Below are positions 1 to 9,440 of a stretch of DNA of 42,972 nt, piece by piece. Numbering within the stretch: position 1 is the first letter of the stretch; every line of letters begins with the position of its first letter. This stretch comes from Campylobacteraceae bacterium. GTDB taxonomy: Bacteria > Campylobacterota > Campylobacteria > Campylobacterales > Sulfurovaceae. The notes beneath the pieces are model-generated. The model made no database searches and was not told where the DNA came from. It worked only from the letters and a program-made list of their open reading frames with translations. Position numbers and translations under genes: made by a program. The DNA lies in the NCBI GenBank assembly GCA_027036015.1, contig JALVTH010000026.1, positions 1-42,972 of the forward strand, in the 5' to 3' direction.

Positions 1-3000
1 ATTATCATCTACCCCGCCAATATTTTGATTCTCTTTAACGCCATTTAATGCTTTGTTGATGTTTCCGCTTATTGTTCCACCGGCAATAATAGCAGAACCA
101 ATAGCACCTGTTTTTTCCGTTTTACTCTCATTTTTTATAGTTACCCATCCATATTTATCATCAGAAAAGAATCCTGTCCCGAATAAACCTCCAGTTTTTC
201 CTACTTTTACATAAGCTTTTACATTTGTCGTTGTAATTTTATTTAATACTAATTCATCATTTTTTACCTTATTTGTGTTAAATTTTATATCTTTTCCTGC
301 TGAAATTGTGCTAAATTGGTTATGTAAAGTATCCGAATTAAAAGTAATAAATTTACCCGCTTTTATATTTGCTTGATTTTTAGGCATAGATATAAAATAT
401 TCTTGTTCCGTTTTAACTTGATATTTTCTTTCTAATTCTGTTTTATTTAAGTTTTCTAAACCTTCAAGACTATATACTCTTGTATGTAAATCTTTTATTT
501 CATTATCTTTAACCCAAATACCATATTTACTATAAATGTTTTTTATTAATGCATCAGCAACTTCTTTTCGAAATTTTATAGCTAATGATTTATTTTCAAT
601 AACTTTTTTTGAAATATTTTTAACATATTCTATTTTTCCAAAAAATATATATCTTGAATTAGATATTTTAACAATCAATGGACTGGAAACTGGATAATAT
701 TCGTTACCAACTTTAACATTTTCTTGATTACTATGAATTCCATAATCAACTTTTGGATGATCTAAAACTGTTACATCACCATTATCAATATATTTTTGTA
801 CAATTTCTTTTTGGTATTTTTTTAATATTTTTTGATTAGGATGGTATTTATAAGGACCAAAAAGACCGTTATGAATTAAATGTAAAGTAGTATTACTACT
901 TTCTTTGAGACCTTTTTTAGGTTCTTGCAAAGATTTGTTTTCTATTGTTTTTGCAGACAAATTCATATCCCCAACACTCTCTATATTAGCAGCAATATTT
1001 TCTATTTTACTGCTTTTATTGCCGTTAGCATCTTTAGCTATAAGCATATTCCCAACAGAGAAAATATTTGCATCTTTATTATTTGTTAAAGTATCGGCAA
1101 TATATAAATTCATATTATTACCACTATAGATAGTGTTGTAGTTATTTAAGTTAGTGCTATTTAGTATTAAGTTATTTCCGCTTGCAATTACTGCTTTATT
1201 TGTAATATTGCTTGCATTTATCTCTAAATTATTACTCGATAGCAAGAAGCCGCTATTTTCTAAGCTGTTTTTCAGAGTTATTTTAGAGTTGCCACCTACT
1301 TTTATCGATGCGTTTGTATTGTTGGTGTTATTTTTTAAACTATCTGCTTTTAAATTAAAAGAGCCTATAGATACAATAGAGCTATTATTAGTAACATCTT
1401 TAGCACTCAATTTAAAGTCGTTATTTGCTCCTAGTGTACCATTGTTTGTTAAGTTGTTATTAAAGTTTAAATTCATATCTCCCAAAGATACAATTTTAGA
1501 GCCACTATCTATAGTATCTATGTTTGTAGTTAAGCTAAGCAGACTTCCTGCAAATAGTGTTGAATCTTTAAGAGTTAAGTTAGCACTATTTAGTTTTAAA
1601 ATATTAGCTACTTCTATATTTGCATTTGTTACATCTGTATATTGGCTATTAATTGTTAAATCTTGAGTGCTACTTATTAAGCCATTTATAGTATTTAAGT
1701 TGGTGCTATTAATTACAGTTTTATTACTATCTAAAACAAGTGTAGCGTTTTGGTTATTGAGCGTTGTGGTATTTATTTCGCTATTTTTAGCACTAAGTTG
1801 GTTGGTTCCACTATTTGCAAGATTGTCTGTTTTAACAGTTACACTATTAGCTACATATGAGCTATCTTTTGAGTTTAGAGTATTTTGTATATCTAAATCT
1901 ATTCTCTTTTTAGCTAGAAGAGTGCTATCTTCTATATTAGCATTTTGGCTTTTTAACTCTATATGATCATTTGCACTATATAGTGTAGAGCTATTTATAT
2001 TTGCATCTTTTGCACTTAGTTTTATTAAAGCATTTGCTAAAAGCTGGGTTTTGTTAAGAGTTAGAGTATTTGTAATATTTACTATAGCTTTTGTGCTAGA
2101 TTTAATAGTGCTTTGCTCTTGATTAAAATCGTTAGCTTTAATATTTAAGCTATTTGCAACTATTTCACTATTTTTACCCGTTATCGAGTTGGCATTAAGA
2201 GTTAAATTTGCATCGCTTCTAATTAAAGAGTTGCTATTATCTATATCGTTTGCTTTTATATCTAAGTTACTGCCTGCGTAAATTGCAGCATCTGTAGCGT
2301 TAATATCATCTCCATCTAAAGAGGCAGTTGTGTTTGTAACTATAGAACCGCCTTGTGTATAGAGATTTTTAAATTTAAGCACTATCTCTTTTAGAGCCTC
2401 TATTGCACCGTTTGCATTATTTATATCTTGTGCATCTATATTAATTTTATTAGCAGAGATTGTGCTATCTTGGTTGTTTAAGTTAGAGCTATTTATACTT
2501 ATATTGCCTAGAGCTTGAAGAGTAGAGTTATTATCGTGGTTAAAATCTTTTGAGTTTATAGATATATCTTTATCTGAATAGATTAGAGCATTGTTGCTAT
2601 TGTTAAAGGTGTTTGCAACTTCTATATCTAAATTATCTGCAGCTTGTATTGTAGCAGAGTTTGCACTAAGGCTATTTGCAGTTATATTTAGCAAACCATA
2701 CGATAAAACATTAGCACCATTTAGTGTAGCATCTTTTGCACTAATATCTAAGTTTATACCCTCTATATATGAATTGTCTAAATTTAAGCTATTGGTTATA
2801 TCTAGTGTGTTGTTAGCTTTTGAAATTATAATTGAGTCTTTAGAGTCTAAGCTGTTAGCTTTTATATTTAAATTATCGTTTGCATATATAGAGCCATTTG
2901 TGTTTGTAAAGTTATTATCTATATCTATATTTAAATTGCCTAAGGATTCTATACTTCCATTACTGTTATCTAAGCTATCGCTATTTAAACTAAAGTTACT

Positions 3001-4311
3001 ACTACTTTGTATTAAACCGCTATTTATAGCTGTGCCACTTTTTATAGTAACTAAAGATGCACTAATATCTCCACTATTTCTAAAGCTATCTGTAGTTGCA
3101 TTAAAATCTCCGCCAATTACATTTGCACCGCTACTATTTATAAATGAGAGTGCATTTAAATTTAAAGCAGAACTGGCAAACATAGTTCCACTGTTTTTTA
3201 TACTATCTTTAAAATCTAAATTTAACTCTCCGCCATTTAAAGTATTAAAATTGCTATCTACTCCTGCTGCTAAAAGTCCGCTGTTTATTAAAGAGCTACC
3301 CTTTAGGTTAAAAGTAGTAGCAACACCGCTATTGCCCGACAAACTTATTGCACCCTTTGCATTAAAATTAGCACTGTTTGCATACAAGCCTTTTGTTACA
3401 GTTATAGAGCCACTTTTACTAATAATTGTAGCGCCATTTTTAACTTTGGCACTATTTATTACAATTTTACCATCACTGCTAATTTCTAAACTATCTTGAG
3501 CCAATACTTCAGGCGGCAAGTTTACACCCACCCCTTTGCTAGTGCCTATAAGCTTAATAGCCCCTGCATATATTCCGCCAAGTGCAGTAGAGTCTATACT
3601 AAATTCATCATCACTATCGCCAATTTTAGTGGCAACTCCATTTTTAATACGGTTTTTACCTGTTACTACATTTAACTTATTTGCCCAGATAGCTGCATTT
3701 AGTTTTAGGGCTTTTGTGTAGATATTTAGCGAGTTAGTGCTACTTGCATCAAGCCCGTCTTTGTTAATTTCTATATCGCCTTTATTTACTGTAAATATCG
3801 GCGTTTTCCCTTCAAAGCTAACTTTACCGGTTGTTAGTGTAGCTTTAGGAATATTTATAAAACCGCCGCCATTAACAGTAATGCCATTTGGGTTTGCAAC
3901 TATTACATCGGCACTCTTACCGGCTACCTCTAAATAGCCATTCATATAACTTCTATTTGTGCTTGTAACTTCATTAAGTATTAAATCGGCTTGATGGTTT
4001 TTTACATTCTCGTTTCCATATATATAACCTGCAAGCTTTGTTTTAGTATCTGTTTTTGCATTATTTAAAATTACACCTTGAGTTGGAACATTAAACTCTA
4101 TATATTGGTTATGCGAAACCCCGTTGCTATTTGGTCTTGCAATATTTACGACATCTACCCCGTTTGCTGCTTTATCAAGGGTAGTGTGTCCTGCTTTGTT
4201 ATTATTATTTGGATCAAGCTTAATAGAACCAGATGCCAGTAGTGGCTGGTTAATTAAAAAAATAGATGTTATTATCGATAGTATCTGTTTTATTTTAGAT
4301 GTTTTATTCAT
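1..4311 (-). CDS. TpsA-type filamentous hemagglutinin/adhesin (3' end outside window)
   Basis: This is the secreted partner of a two-partner secretion system. The minus frame from the ATG at 4311 stays open to base 1, giving 1437 visible residues. It starts with a signal peptide (about 1-27, ending PLLAS). A TPS domain follows (about 40-300) with the family motifs NIARPNSNGVSHNQY near 56-70, ILNN near 81 and ANPNGITVNGGGFIN near 139. The rest is mostly degenerate beta-helix repeats of about 20 residues of the type NLNIKANSLDS. Around residues 1137-1312 (bases about 375-900) the repeats are interrupted by a Lys/Tyr-rich non-repetitive segment, after which repeats resume. It starts 9 bases after the tpsB stop with an AGGA ribosome site. 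The extended ESPR-type signal of large enterobacterial homologues is absent. The C-terminus is not visible, so adhesin, hemolysin and contact-dependent toxin cannot be told apart. Confidence 0.9.
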   Translation of the reverse strand, partial: MNKTSKIKQILSIITSIFLINQPLLASGSIKLDPNNNNKAGHTTLDKAANGVDVVNIARPNSNGVSHNQYIEFNVPTQGVILNNAKTDTKTKLAGYIYGNENVKNHQADLILNEVTSTNRSYMNGYLEVAGKSADVIVANPNGITVNGGGFINIPKATLTTGKVSFEGKTPIFTVNKGDIEINKDGLDASSTNSLNIYTKALKLNAAIWANKLNVVTGKNRIKNGVATKIGDSDDEFSIDSTALGGIYAGAIKLIGTSKGVGVNLPPEVLAQDSLEISSDGKIVINSAKVKNGATIISKSGSITVTKGLYANSANFNAKGAISLSGNSGVATTFNLKGSSLINSGLLAAGVDSNFNTLNGGELNLDFKDSIKNSGTMFASSALNLNALSFINSSGANVIGGDFNATTDSFRNSGDISASLVTIKSGTAINSGLIQSSSNFSLNSDSLDNSNGSIESLGNLNIDIDNNFTNTNGSIYANDNLNIKANSLDSKDSIIISKANNTLDITNSLNLDNSYIEGINLDISAKDATLNGANVLSYGLLNITANSLSANSATIQAADNLDIEVANTFNNSNNALIYSDKDISINSKDFNHDNNSTLQALGNISINSSNLNNQDSTISANKINIDAQDINNANGAIEALKEIVLKFKNLYTQGGSIVTNTTASLDGDDINATDAAIYAGSNLDIKANDIDNSNSLIRSDANLTLNANSITGKNSEIVANSLNIKANDFNQEQSTIKSSTKAIVNITNTLTLNKTQLLANALIKLSAKDANINSSTLYSANDHIELKSQNANIEDSTLLAKKRIDLDIQNTLNSKDSSYVANSVTVKTDNLANSGTNQLSAKNSEINTTTLNNQNATLVLDSNKTVINSTNLNTINGLISSTQDLTINSQYTDVTNANIEVANILKLNSANLTLKDSTLFAGSLLSLTTNIDTIDSGSKIVSLGDMNLNFNNNLTNNGTLGANNDFKLSAKDVTNNSSIVSIGSFNLKADSLKNNTNNTNASIKVGGNSKITLKNSLENSGFLLSSNNLEINASNITNKAVIASGNNLILNSTNLNNYNTIYSGNNMNLYIADTLTNNKDANIFSVGNMLIAKDANGNKSSKIENIAANIESVGDMNLSAKTIENKSLQEPKKGLKESSNTTLHLIHNGLFGPYKYHPNQKILKKYQKEIVQKYIDNGDVTVLDHPKVDYGIHSNQENVKVGNEYYPVSSPLIVKISNSRYIFFGKIEYVKNISKKVIENKSLAIKFRKEVADALIKNIYSKYGIWVKDNEIKDLHTRVYSLEGLENLNKTELERKYQVKTEQEYFISMPKNQANIKAGKFITFNSDTLHNQFSTISAGKDIKFNTNKVKNDELVLNKITTTNVKAYVKVGKTGGLFGTGFFSDDKYGWVTIKNESKTEKTGAIGSAIIAGGTISGNINKALNGVKENQNIGGVDDN

Positions 4312-4320
4312 TTTTATCCT

Positions 4321-5982
4321 TTAAAACTTATAGCTTAAATTAATTCCAAAAAAGCCTTTGTTGTGGTGCACAACTTTATCGCCATTTGGTCTGTAGGTTA
4401 TTTTATTAGAATCTTTTATAGGAAAAGTTCTAAAAATATCTAAATTAAGGCTTTTCCACCCAAATCTTAAGCCCAAAGCTCCACCAATTAATTTACCGCC
4501 ATAACTGCTTTTATTTTTAGCAACATATCCATAATCTAATCCTAAATATGGCGAAATAAATCCATTTTTAAATGGCTTTGTAAAAGAGAGTTCGTTTCTT
4601 ATATAAAAGCCTTTATTGCCGCTTAACTGCCCCTCAACTCTAAAGCCTCTTACACTATAAATCCCTCCAACTCCTATTTGCTCTGAGCCAATAATCCCCT
4701 CTTTTGCATACTGCCCATGAAGAGAAAAATTGTAAGCTATAAAAAAGTTTTTCATTTGCCACTTTTTATTAAAGCTAATATCTGTAGTAAATTTATTAAA
4801 TGTTGGCTTTGCTCTATATCCGCTTTGTACACCAAAAAGTTTTAATCCTCTATGGTATGTTAGATTTATATAGCCATCATATGTTGCTCCAAAAAAACTG
4901 TGTGTATAGCCAATTTGTAAAATAGTAAGTTTAGAGCTAGAAGTATCCAGATAAACCCTTGCAAGATAGTTTTTATTTATTTTTCTAGTAAGTTTTACTT
5001 CTAACTTTCCTTTTTGATTTTTGTTATGAAAGAGCTTATATTCTGTTTTTAGGTAGTAGCTTTTAGAATCTCCATTAGATTGATAATCTCTATTTAAGCC
5101 ATTTACAACCTGTTTGTATTTAAAGTAAGAAAATCCAAACTCTACATATGCTTTGCCAATAGGCAATCCATAGCTTATAGAGCTTCCAAGAGAGCGGTTT
5201 TTACTGCTTTGTTTACTTGTGGTATTAAGAGATAACGAGAGTTTATCATTAATATTTAATGGATTCTCCCAAAAAATTGTTCCACTCATTTGATATTTCC
5301 CTGTTTTTACAACACCAAAATTATTTATTCCAATATTTCCATAAATTGATGAGCCAATTTTTTGACCAATTAAAACAATATCGCTGTATCCTTGCTTTTT
5401 AGAAGGGTTGAGGCGCATTGTAGTTTTAATTGAATGCAATCTATTTAACTGCTCAATGGCAGTTTCTAAATCTCTTAAATTTAAATAGCTATCTTTATAG
5501 CCTAAAAAAACAAATCCCTTATAAGTATTGATAGCTTTTATTTCATCAATTTTTCCTTCAAGTGCTGAAATAACCAAAGTACCATTTTTTAAATTTTGCG
5601 GTTTAATATATGCTCTTGAAGTAATATAAGCCTTTTTTATATAAATATTGTTGATTTTCTTAAGTAAATTTTTTAAATCATCAATTGTATCGCATTTGTT
5701 TAGATAAGGGGCAGACAACTTTTTTAGTTTTGATTGAGATATCAAAGTAATATCTTTTGTAATAATTTTTTTAATTTTTATGCAATTGTTAAAAGATTTT
5801 TTACTTTTTATTGGCAAAGTATGTAAAGGGGTATAGATATTTGGTTCTGTTTGAGTTTTGGATAAAGATTTAAAAATCTCTTTTTGCTCATGTGCTAAAA
5901 GAATATCATTAATTTGTTTATCAAAATTAGCTGCATTAAGAAAAATTGAAAAATAAAATGTTAATTTCAAATATTTACCCAT
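4321..5982 (-). CDS. TpsB outer-membrane transporter (ShlB/FhaC/HecB family)
   Basis: This 553-residue outer-membrane beta-barrel should translocate and activate the adhesin encoded just downstream. A short hydrophobic signal (about 5-18) is followed by a linker and POTRA-type domains (about 65-145 and on to about 205). The first POTRA carries two cysteines (67 and 97), as in the family. The C-terminal barrel (about 210-553) contains the diagnostic VRGF motif at 444-447 and ends in aromatic SYKF, typical of outer-membrane proteins. Length matches the family (550-580). AAAGG lies 9 bases before the ATG. The order tpsB-tpsA with a 9-base gap indicates co-transcription. Confidence 0.92.
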   Translation of the reverse strand: MGKYLKLTFYFSIFLNAANFDKQINDILLAHEQKEIFKSLSKTQTEPNIYTPLHTLPIKSKKSFNNCIKIKKIITKDITLISQSKLKKLSAPYLNKCDTIDDLKNLLKKINNIYIKKAYITSRAYIKPQNLKNGTLVISALEGKIDEIKAINTYKGFVFLGYKDSYLNLRDLETAIEQLNRLHSIKTTMRLNPSKKQGYSDIVLIGQKIGSSIYGNIGINNFGVVKTGKYQMSGTIFWENPLNINDKLSLSLNTTSKQSSKNRSLGSSISYGLPIGKAYVEFGFSYFKYKQVVNGLNRDYQSNGDSKSYYLKTEYKLFHNKNQKGKLEVKLTRKINKNYLARVYLDTSSSKLTILQIGYTHSFFGATYDGYINLTYHRGLKLFGVQSGYRAKPTFNKFTTDISFNKKWQMKNFFIAYNFSLHGQYAKEGIIGSEQIGVGGIYSVRGFRVEGQLSGNKGFYIRNELSFTKPFKNGFISPYLGLDYGYVAKNKSSYGGKLIGGALGLRFGWKSLNLDIFRTFPIKDSNKITYRPNGDKVVHHNKGFFGINLSYKF

Positions 5983-6009
5983 ATAATAAACCTTTTTTTA
6001 AATAGGCTT

Positions 6010-6015
6010 ATTATA
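6010..6015 (-). promoter_or_regulatory. -10 element for tpsB
   Basis: TATAAT on the minus strand, with expected transcription start near 6003 and a leader of about 20 bases containing the AAAGG ribosome site. An imperfect inverted repeat (AATAAACC / GGCTTATT, 5985-6012) overlaps the start region. The 138-base gap 5983-6120 holds no gene. Confidence 0.5.
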
Positions 6016-6120
6016 CACACTAAATTTATTTCTTTTACATAAATATTACAATTTAAAAGCTATTAAGAGAGCTAAAATGTATAAAAGCTACTCAATTTAA
6101 GAAGAAAATTGCAAATAAAA

Positions 6121-6858
6121 TTATTTAAACCACTTAAGCTTTTCTCTTAAATCTACCACCTTACCAACAACAATTAAAGCAGGAGTTTGCAATTTTGCTT
6201 CTTGTACCTTTTCATAAATATCTTCTAAAGTGCCCACAACAACTTTTTGCTCTTTAAAGGTGCCTTTGCTAATTACAGCACAAGGAGTTTTTGGAGATTT
6301 TCCAATTTGCATTAATTTGGTAGCAATATTTTTAAGATTATGAAGCCCCATTAAAAAAACAATTGTCTCATCATATTTAAAAGAGTTCCAATCAATTTGA
6401 GAATGCTCTTTATTTGGAGCTTCATGCCCGGTTACGACTCTAAAAGAGACTGCTACACCTCGATGTGTTACTGGAATTCCCGCATATGCTGGCACAGAAA
6501 TAGCAGAAGTTACACCTGGAATTACTTCAAATTCTATTCCTCTTTCTTTTAAAAAAATTCCCTCTTCTCCACCTCTTCCAAAGACAAACGGATCTCCACC
6601 TTTTAGCCGCACAACAACATCATACTTTTTGGCACACTCAAAAAGCACCTCATTAATTTGCTCTTGTGGTAAAATATGTTTACCATCTTCTTTGCCAACA
6701 TAAATAAACTCGCAATCTTTTTTCGCTTCTTTTAAAATCTCTTTATTGGCTAAACGATCATAAATAATTACATCTGCTTTTTTTATTACTTTTAGTGCTT
6801 TAATTGTTAAAAGTTCAATATCTCCAGGTCCAGCCCCTGTTAAATAGACTTTGCCCAT
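6121..6858 (-). CDS. cobA: Uroporphyrinogen-III C-methyltransferase (NirE/CobA, SUMT)
   Basis: SAM-dependent methyltransferase converting uroporphyrinogen III to precorrin-2, the first committed step to siroheme and heme d1. The 245 residues show the SUMT signatures: GAGPGDIELLTIKAL at the N-terminus (SAM-binding loop), YDRLANKEIL, and RLKGGDPFVFGRGGEE near residue 83, followed by GVTSAISVPAYAGIPVTHRG. Length fits a stand-alone SUMT without fused CysG domains. It is the last gene of the nir operon; its ATG directly follows the nirF TAG without a spacer. The context says it serves heme d1 synthesis, the role called NirE in other denitrifiers, but it may also feed siroheme generally. No terminator is evident downstream. 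Confidence 0.93.
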   Translation of the reverse strand: MGKVYLTGAGPGDIELLTIKALKVIKKADVIIYDRLANKEILKEAKKDCEFIYVGKEDGKHILPQEQINEVLFECAKKYDVVVRLKGGDPFVFGRGGEEGIFLKERGIEFEVIPGVTSAISVPAYAGIPVTHRGVAVSFRVVTGHEAPNKEHSQIDWNSFKYDETIVFLMGLHNLKNIATKLMQIGKSPKTPCAVISKGTFKEQKVVVGTLEDIYEKVQEAKLQTPALIVVGKVVDLREKLKWFK

Positions 6859-7941
6859 CTATTTATCCTTATACTCATAAATAAAAATGCCAGATGGTCG
6901 TTTTATATTTTTAATTTCTTTTATAACTTGCCAATTTTTAGTATTAATTACTGCCACTTCATTTGCTCCATTGACTGAAACATAAAGCTTTGGCTCTTCA
7001 TTTGACCATCTAACATGCAATACTTTTCCTTTAAATTGATAAGTTTTTATAATTTGTAAACTTTTGGTATCAATAATTTGCACAAAAGGAAAATCCTTGC
7101 CACTAAACGTTACAGCCAAAAAGCGCTTTTTTGGACTCAAAGAGGTAAAAACAGGCAAACCTTTGGTCGTAATTGCTTTAATAAAGCTAAAGTTCTTATC
7201 ATAGACCAATACTTTATTATTCCCAACAGCTGGAATAAAAACTTTTTCTTTACTTAAAGACCAAAAACCAAAATGAGGTATTTTTAATACCGGCTTGCCT
7301 CCTTCTTGCTTTACTTTAATAAGTTTATATTCCATTGTATCTAAATTTATAACCCCAAAACCTTTTGTTAAAAAAAATCCCACAATATAGGTATTGCCTA
7401 AAATCATTGCATCAAAAGGCATCTGCCCAACACTAAATTCTTTAAATTTTTTAAAGTGCGGCACCTTTGCATTTGGCGCCATATCTTTTAAAATTGTTAC
7501 CTTGTCATTATCCATTTGTGCAAAAATAAGATAGTTTTTATAAATTTTAATTCCAACATTTCTTGAATTGGTTTCAATCTTTTGAAGCGGTTTTAAATTT
7601 CTATCTAAAATATCAACACTCTTATCATCATAATTTGCCACTGCAACAAAGTTTTTGCCAATAACAAAACCAATTGCCGATTTGCTTGTTTTATATTCAC
7701 CTTCTTTTTTAAGCGTTAAAGGATTAAACTTTATTACATACCCATCGCGACTAATTAAATAACCATCTTTATCTTTAAACTTCATCACCCCATGATTCAT
7801 ATTATGCATTTGAAGCATTCTTCCAATTAATATATCATTTTCAATCACAGCAACGGAACTACTTTCTCGCTCAACCACAAATATTCGCTCTTTTGCATAT
7901 AAAGAAAAGATAAAAAGTATTACTAAAAAAAATACTCTCAT
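6859..7941 (-). CDS. nirF: NirF-like heme d1 biosynthesis beta-propeller
   Basis: A 360-residue protein with an N-terminal signal peptide (about 1-16, ending LYA) and repeated beta-propeller blades of the cytochrome-d1 type (for example NYDDKSVDILDRN, GNNKVLVYDKN, GANEVAVINTKN). It has no CXXCH, which separates it from NirS and NirN. NirF proteins bind a d1 precursor in the periplasm during heme d1 assembly. It lies between nirJ and the SUMT gene and its ATG overlaps the nirJ stop (ATGA); GGAG precedes the start. The assignment rests on fold, signal peptide and context. Confidence 0.85.
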   Translation of the reverse strand: MRVFFLVILFIFSLYAKERIFVVERESSSVAVIENDILIGRMLQMHNMNHGVMKFKDKDGYLISRDGYVIKFNPLTLKKEGEYKTSKSAIGFVIGKNFVAVANYDDKSVDILDRNLKPLQKIETNSRNVGIKIYKNYLIFAQMDNDKVTILKDMAPNAKVPHFKKFKEFSVGQMPFDAMILGNTYIVGFFLTKGFGVINLDTMEYKLIKVKQEGGKPVLKIPHFGFWSLSKEKVFIPAVGNNKVLVYDKNFSFIKAITTKGLPVFTSLSPKKRFLAVTFSGKDFPFVQIIDTKSLQIIKTYQFKGKVLHVRWSNEEPKLYVSVNGANEVAVINTKNWQVIKEIKNIKRPSGIFIYEYKDK

Positions 7942-9071
7942 AAAAATGCTCCTTCTCTTTCTTTTTCATTTAAATAACATGATGGATCTTCAGCCCATAA
8001 ATTGCCATAGAGTGCATAGGCTCTACTTCTTGAGCTACCATTACATATATCTAAAAAGTAACATGTTTTGCATTTGCCTTCAATTTTACGTGGAAATTCT
8101 CGAAGTTTTTGCAACATCTCATTATCTTTATTTTGCCAAATTGCACCAAAATCTTCTTGCAAGATATTTCCCAAAACAAAAGGAAAGAATGGATCTGGCT
8201 TTACATTACCATTTGCATCAATATTTAATAGTTTTCTTCCAGCACTATTGCCACCCCACTCTTTAAGCCGCTTCAAAAGTGCTTCTTTTTTATCAGGATA
8301 GCGCTTACTAAAAGCTTTTAAAAAATAGATAGCATCTTCTTCCATATTGCCTGTTACAATTTCAATTGGAATATTATTTTCATGATAGTAAAAAGCTTTT
8401 TCTATAATAAAATCAAGAGCTTTTCTTCGCTCATTTTTATCCAAATCCATTTTTACATTATCAAGCCCTCTTCCACTATAAACCAAATGAGAAATATAAA
8501 TTTTAGCAATCGCTTCATTTTGGGCTAATTCAAAAATAAAGGGTAAATCTTTGAGTGTATCTTTTGTTAGGGTAAAGCGAATTCCAATTTTATTTGCTTG
8601 ATAGTTTTGTAAAAGTTTAATAGCCTTAAGCGATAACTCAAAAGCACCCTTTTGCCCTCTAAAAAAATCGTGTGTCTCTTTTGAACCATCAATACTAATA
8701 CCAATATAGTTAAAATACTTTATTATTTTTTGCGCATTTTGTTTGTGAATATAAAGCCCGTTGCTTGAAAGATATGTCATAATACCAAGCTTTTTGCACT
8801 CTTTGGCAATTTCAAAAATATCACTTCGAGTTAATGGTTCACCTCCACTAAAAATAATAAATTTAACTCCATTTTCTTTAAGCTTTGGCAGTGTTGCTAA
8901 AATATCTTTTGTTGATAGGGTATCTTTTGCATCTAAAGAGGCTCTTGAATAGCAATGCAAACACTCCAAATTGCATCGATTAGTAAAATTCCAAATGGCA
9001 ATTGCTCCATCTAAAGTCCGAGAAGGCTTATTATTTAAAGTAGAGCTCAAAAGATTGCTAAGTCTAAACAC
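7938..9071 (-). CDS. nirJ: NirJ radical SAM heme d1 synthase
   Basis: Radical SAM enzyme of heme d1 synthesis, which in known systems removes two propionate chains from didecarboxysiroheme. The 377 residues carry the canonical CNLECLHC cluster (C33, C37, C40), a GGEP motif (SGGEPLTRSD), and a C-terminal SPASM-like cysteine region (CKTCYFLDIC ... C365) that should hold a second Fe-S cluster. The start codon is GTG at 9071, whose G is shared with the TAG stop of the upstream cytochrome gene; AAAGGC lies seven bases before it. It is flanked by cytochrome c and nirF within the nir operon, which separates it from heme-decarboxylase or peptide-modifying relatives such as AhbD. Confidence 0.9.
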   Translation of the reverse strand: MFRLSNLLSSTLNNKPSRTLDGAIAIWNFTNRCNLECLHCYSRASLDAKDTLSTKDILATLPKLKENGVKFIIFSGGEPLTRSDIFEIAKECKKLGIMTYLSSNGLYIHKQNAQKIIKYFNYIGISIDGSKETHDFFRGQKGAFELSLKAIKLLQNYQANKIGIRFTLTKDTLKDLPFIFELAQNEAIAKIYISHLVYSGRGLDNVKMDLDKNERRKALDFIIEKAFYYHENNIPIEIVTGNMEEDAIYFLKAFSKRYPDKKEALLKRLKEWGGNSAGRKLLNIDANGNVKPDPFFPFVLGNILQEDFGAIWQNKDNEMLQKLREFPRKIEGKCKTCYFLDICNGSSRSRAYALYGNLWAEDPSCYLNEKEREGAFL

Positions 9072-9412
9072 TATTTTGCCTTTGTATTGTTTAAATCTTT
9101 AAAACTCAAAATATAATCAACAATTGCTTGAAGCTCTTTTTCTTTAAGTTTAAAAGCTGGCATAGCATTGCGCTTGTAGCCAAAAATTTTTGATACCCCT
9201 TTAGGATTGGCTATCATTGCGCGAATTTCAGCAGCACTTCTTTTTTTAGCAATTTGTGTAAAAGGAGGTCCAAAAGCCATAGCACTTTGGTGATGACACC
9301 CCCAGCAATATGTTTCAAAGACCTTTTTGCCAAGAGTGGAGTTTGTCTCTTTTGCCTCACTAACCAATAACAAAAAAACCGATAAAATCATAATAGTTGC
9401 TAATCGTTTCAT
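9071..9412 (-). CDS. Small periplasmic cytochrome c (NirC-like)
   Basis: A class I mono-heme cytochrome c of 113 residues: signal peptide 1-20, heme site CWGCH at 36-40, and a distal methionine in the NAMPAFKLKEKEL segment with the usual C-terminal helix VDYILSF. Position between the NirN-like gene and nirJ suggests the NirC role, electron transfer to NirS or involvement in d1 maturation. The ribosome site is weak (AAGAT). A perfect FNR-type palindrome lies 35-48 bases upstream, inside the end of the preceding gene. Its exact partner is inferred from context. Confidence 0.8.
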   Translation of the reverse strand: MKRLATIMILSVFLLLVSEAKETNSTLGKKVFETYCWGCHHQSAMAFGPPFTQIAKKRSAAEIRAMIANPKGVSKIFGYKRNAMPAFKLKEKELQAIVDYILSFKDLNNTKAK

Positions 9413-9440
9413 ATTTTTATCTTATCTAAATTTATTGGAA

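Noticed and set aside
1200-3500. Repetitive DNA that could be taken for a CRISPR or tandem-repeat array
   Set aside because: The repeats are degenerate at DNA level and follow the roughly 20-residue beta-helix period of the encoded adhesin; there are no identical repeats with unique spacers.
905-4324. Several open frames on the plus strand opposite the adhesin, the longest at 2591-3499
   Set aside because: They are the antisense of Asn/Ser/Leu-rich repeats, giving leucine/phenylalanine-rich low-complexity proteins with no ribosome sites or domain motifs. The minus frame is continuous and matches the TPS family.
5985-6012. Imperfect inverted repeat AATAAACC / GGCTTATT before tpsB, possible terminator or operator
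   Set aside because: One mismatch, a 12-base loop, low GC, and it overlaps the predicted -10; no evidence of termination or a known operator.
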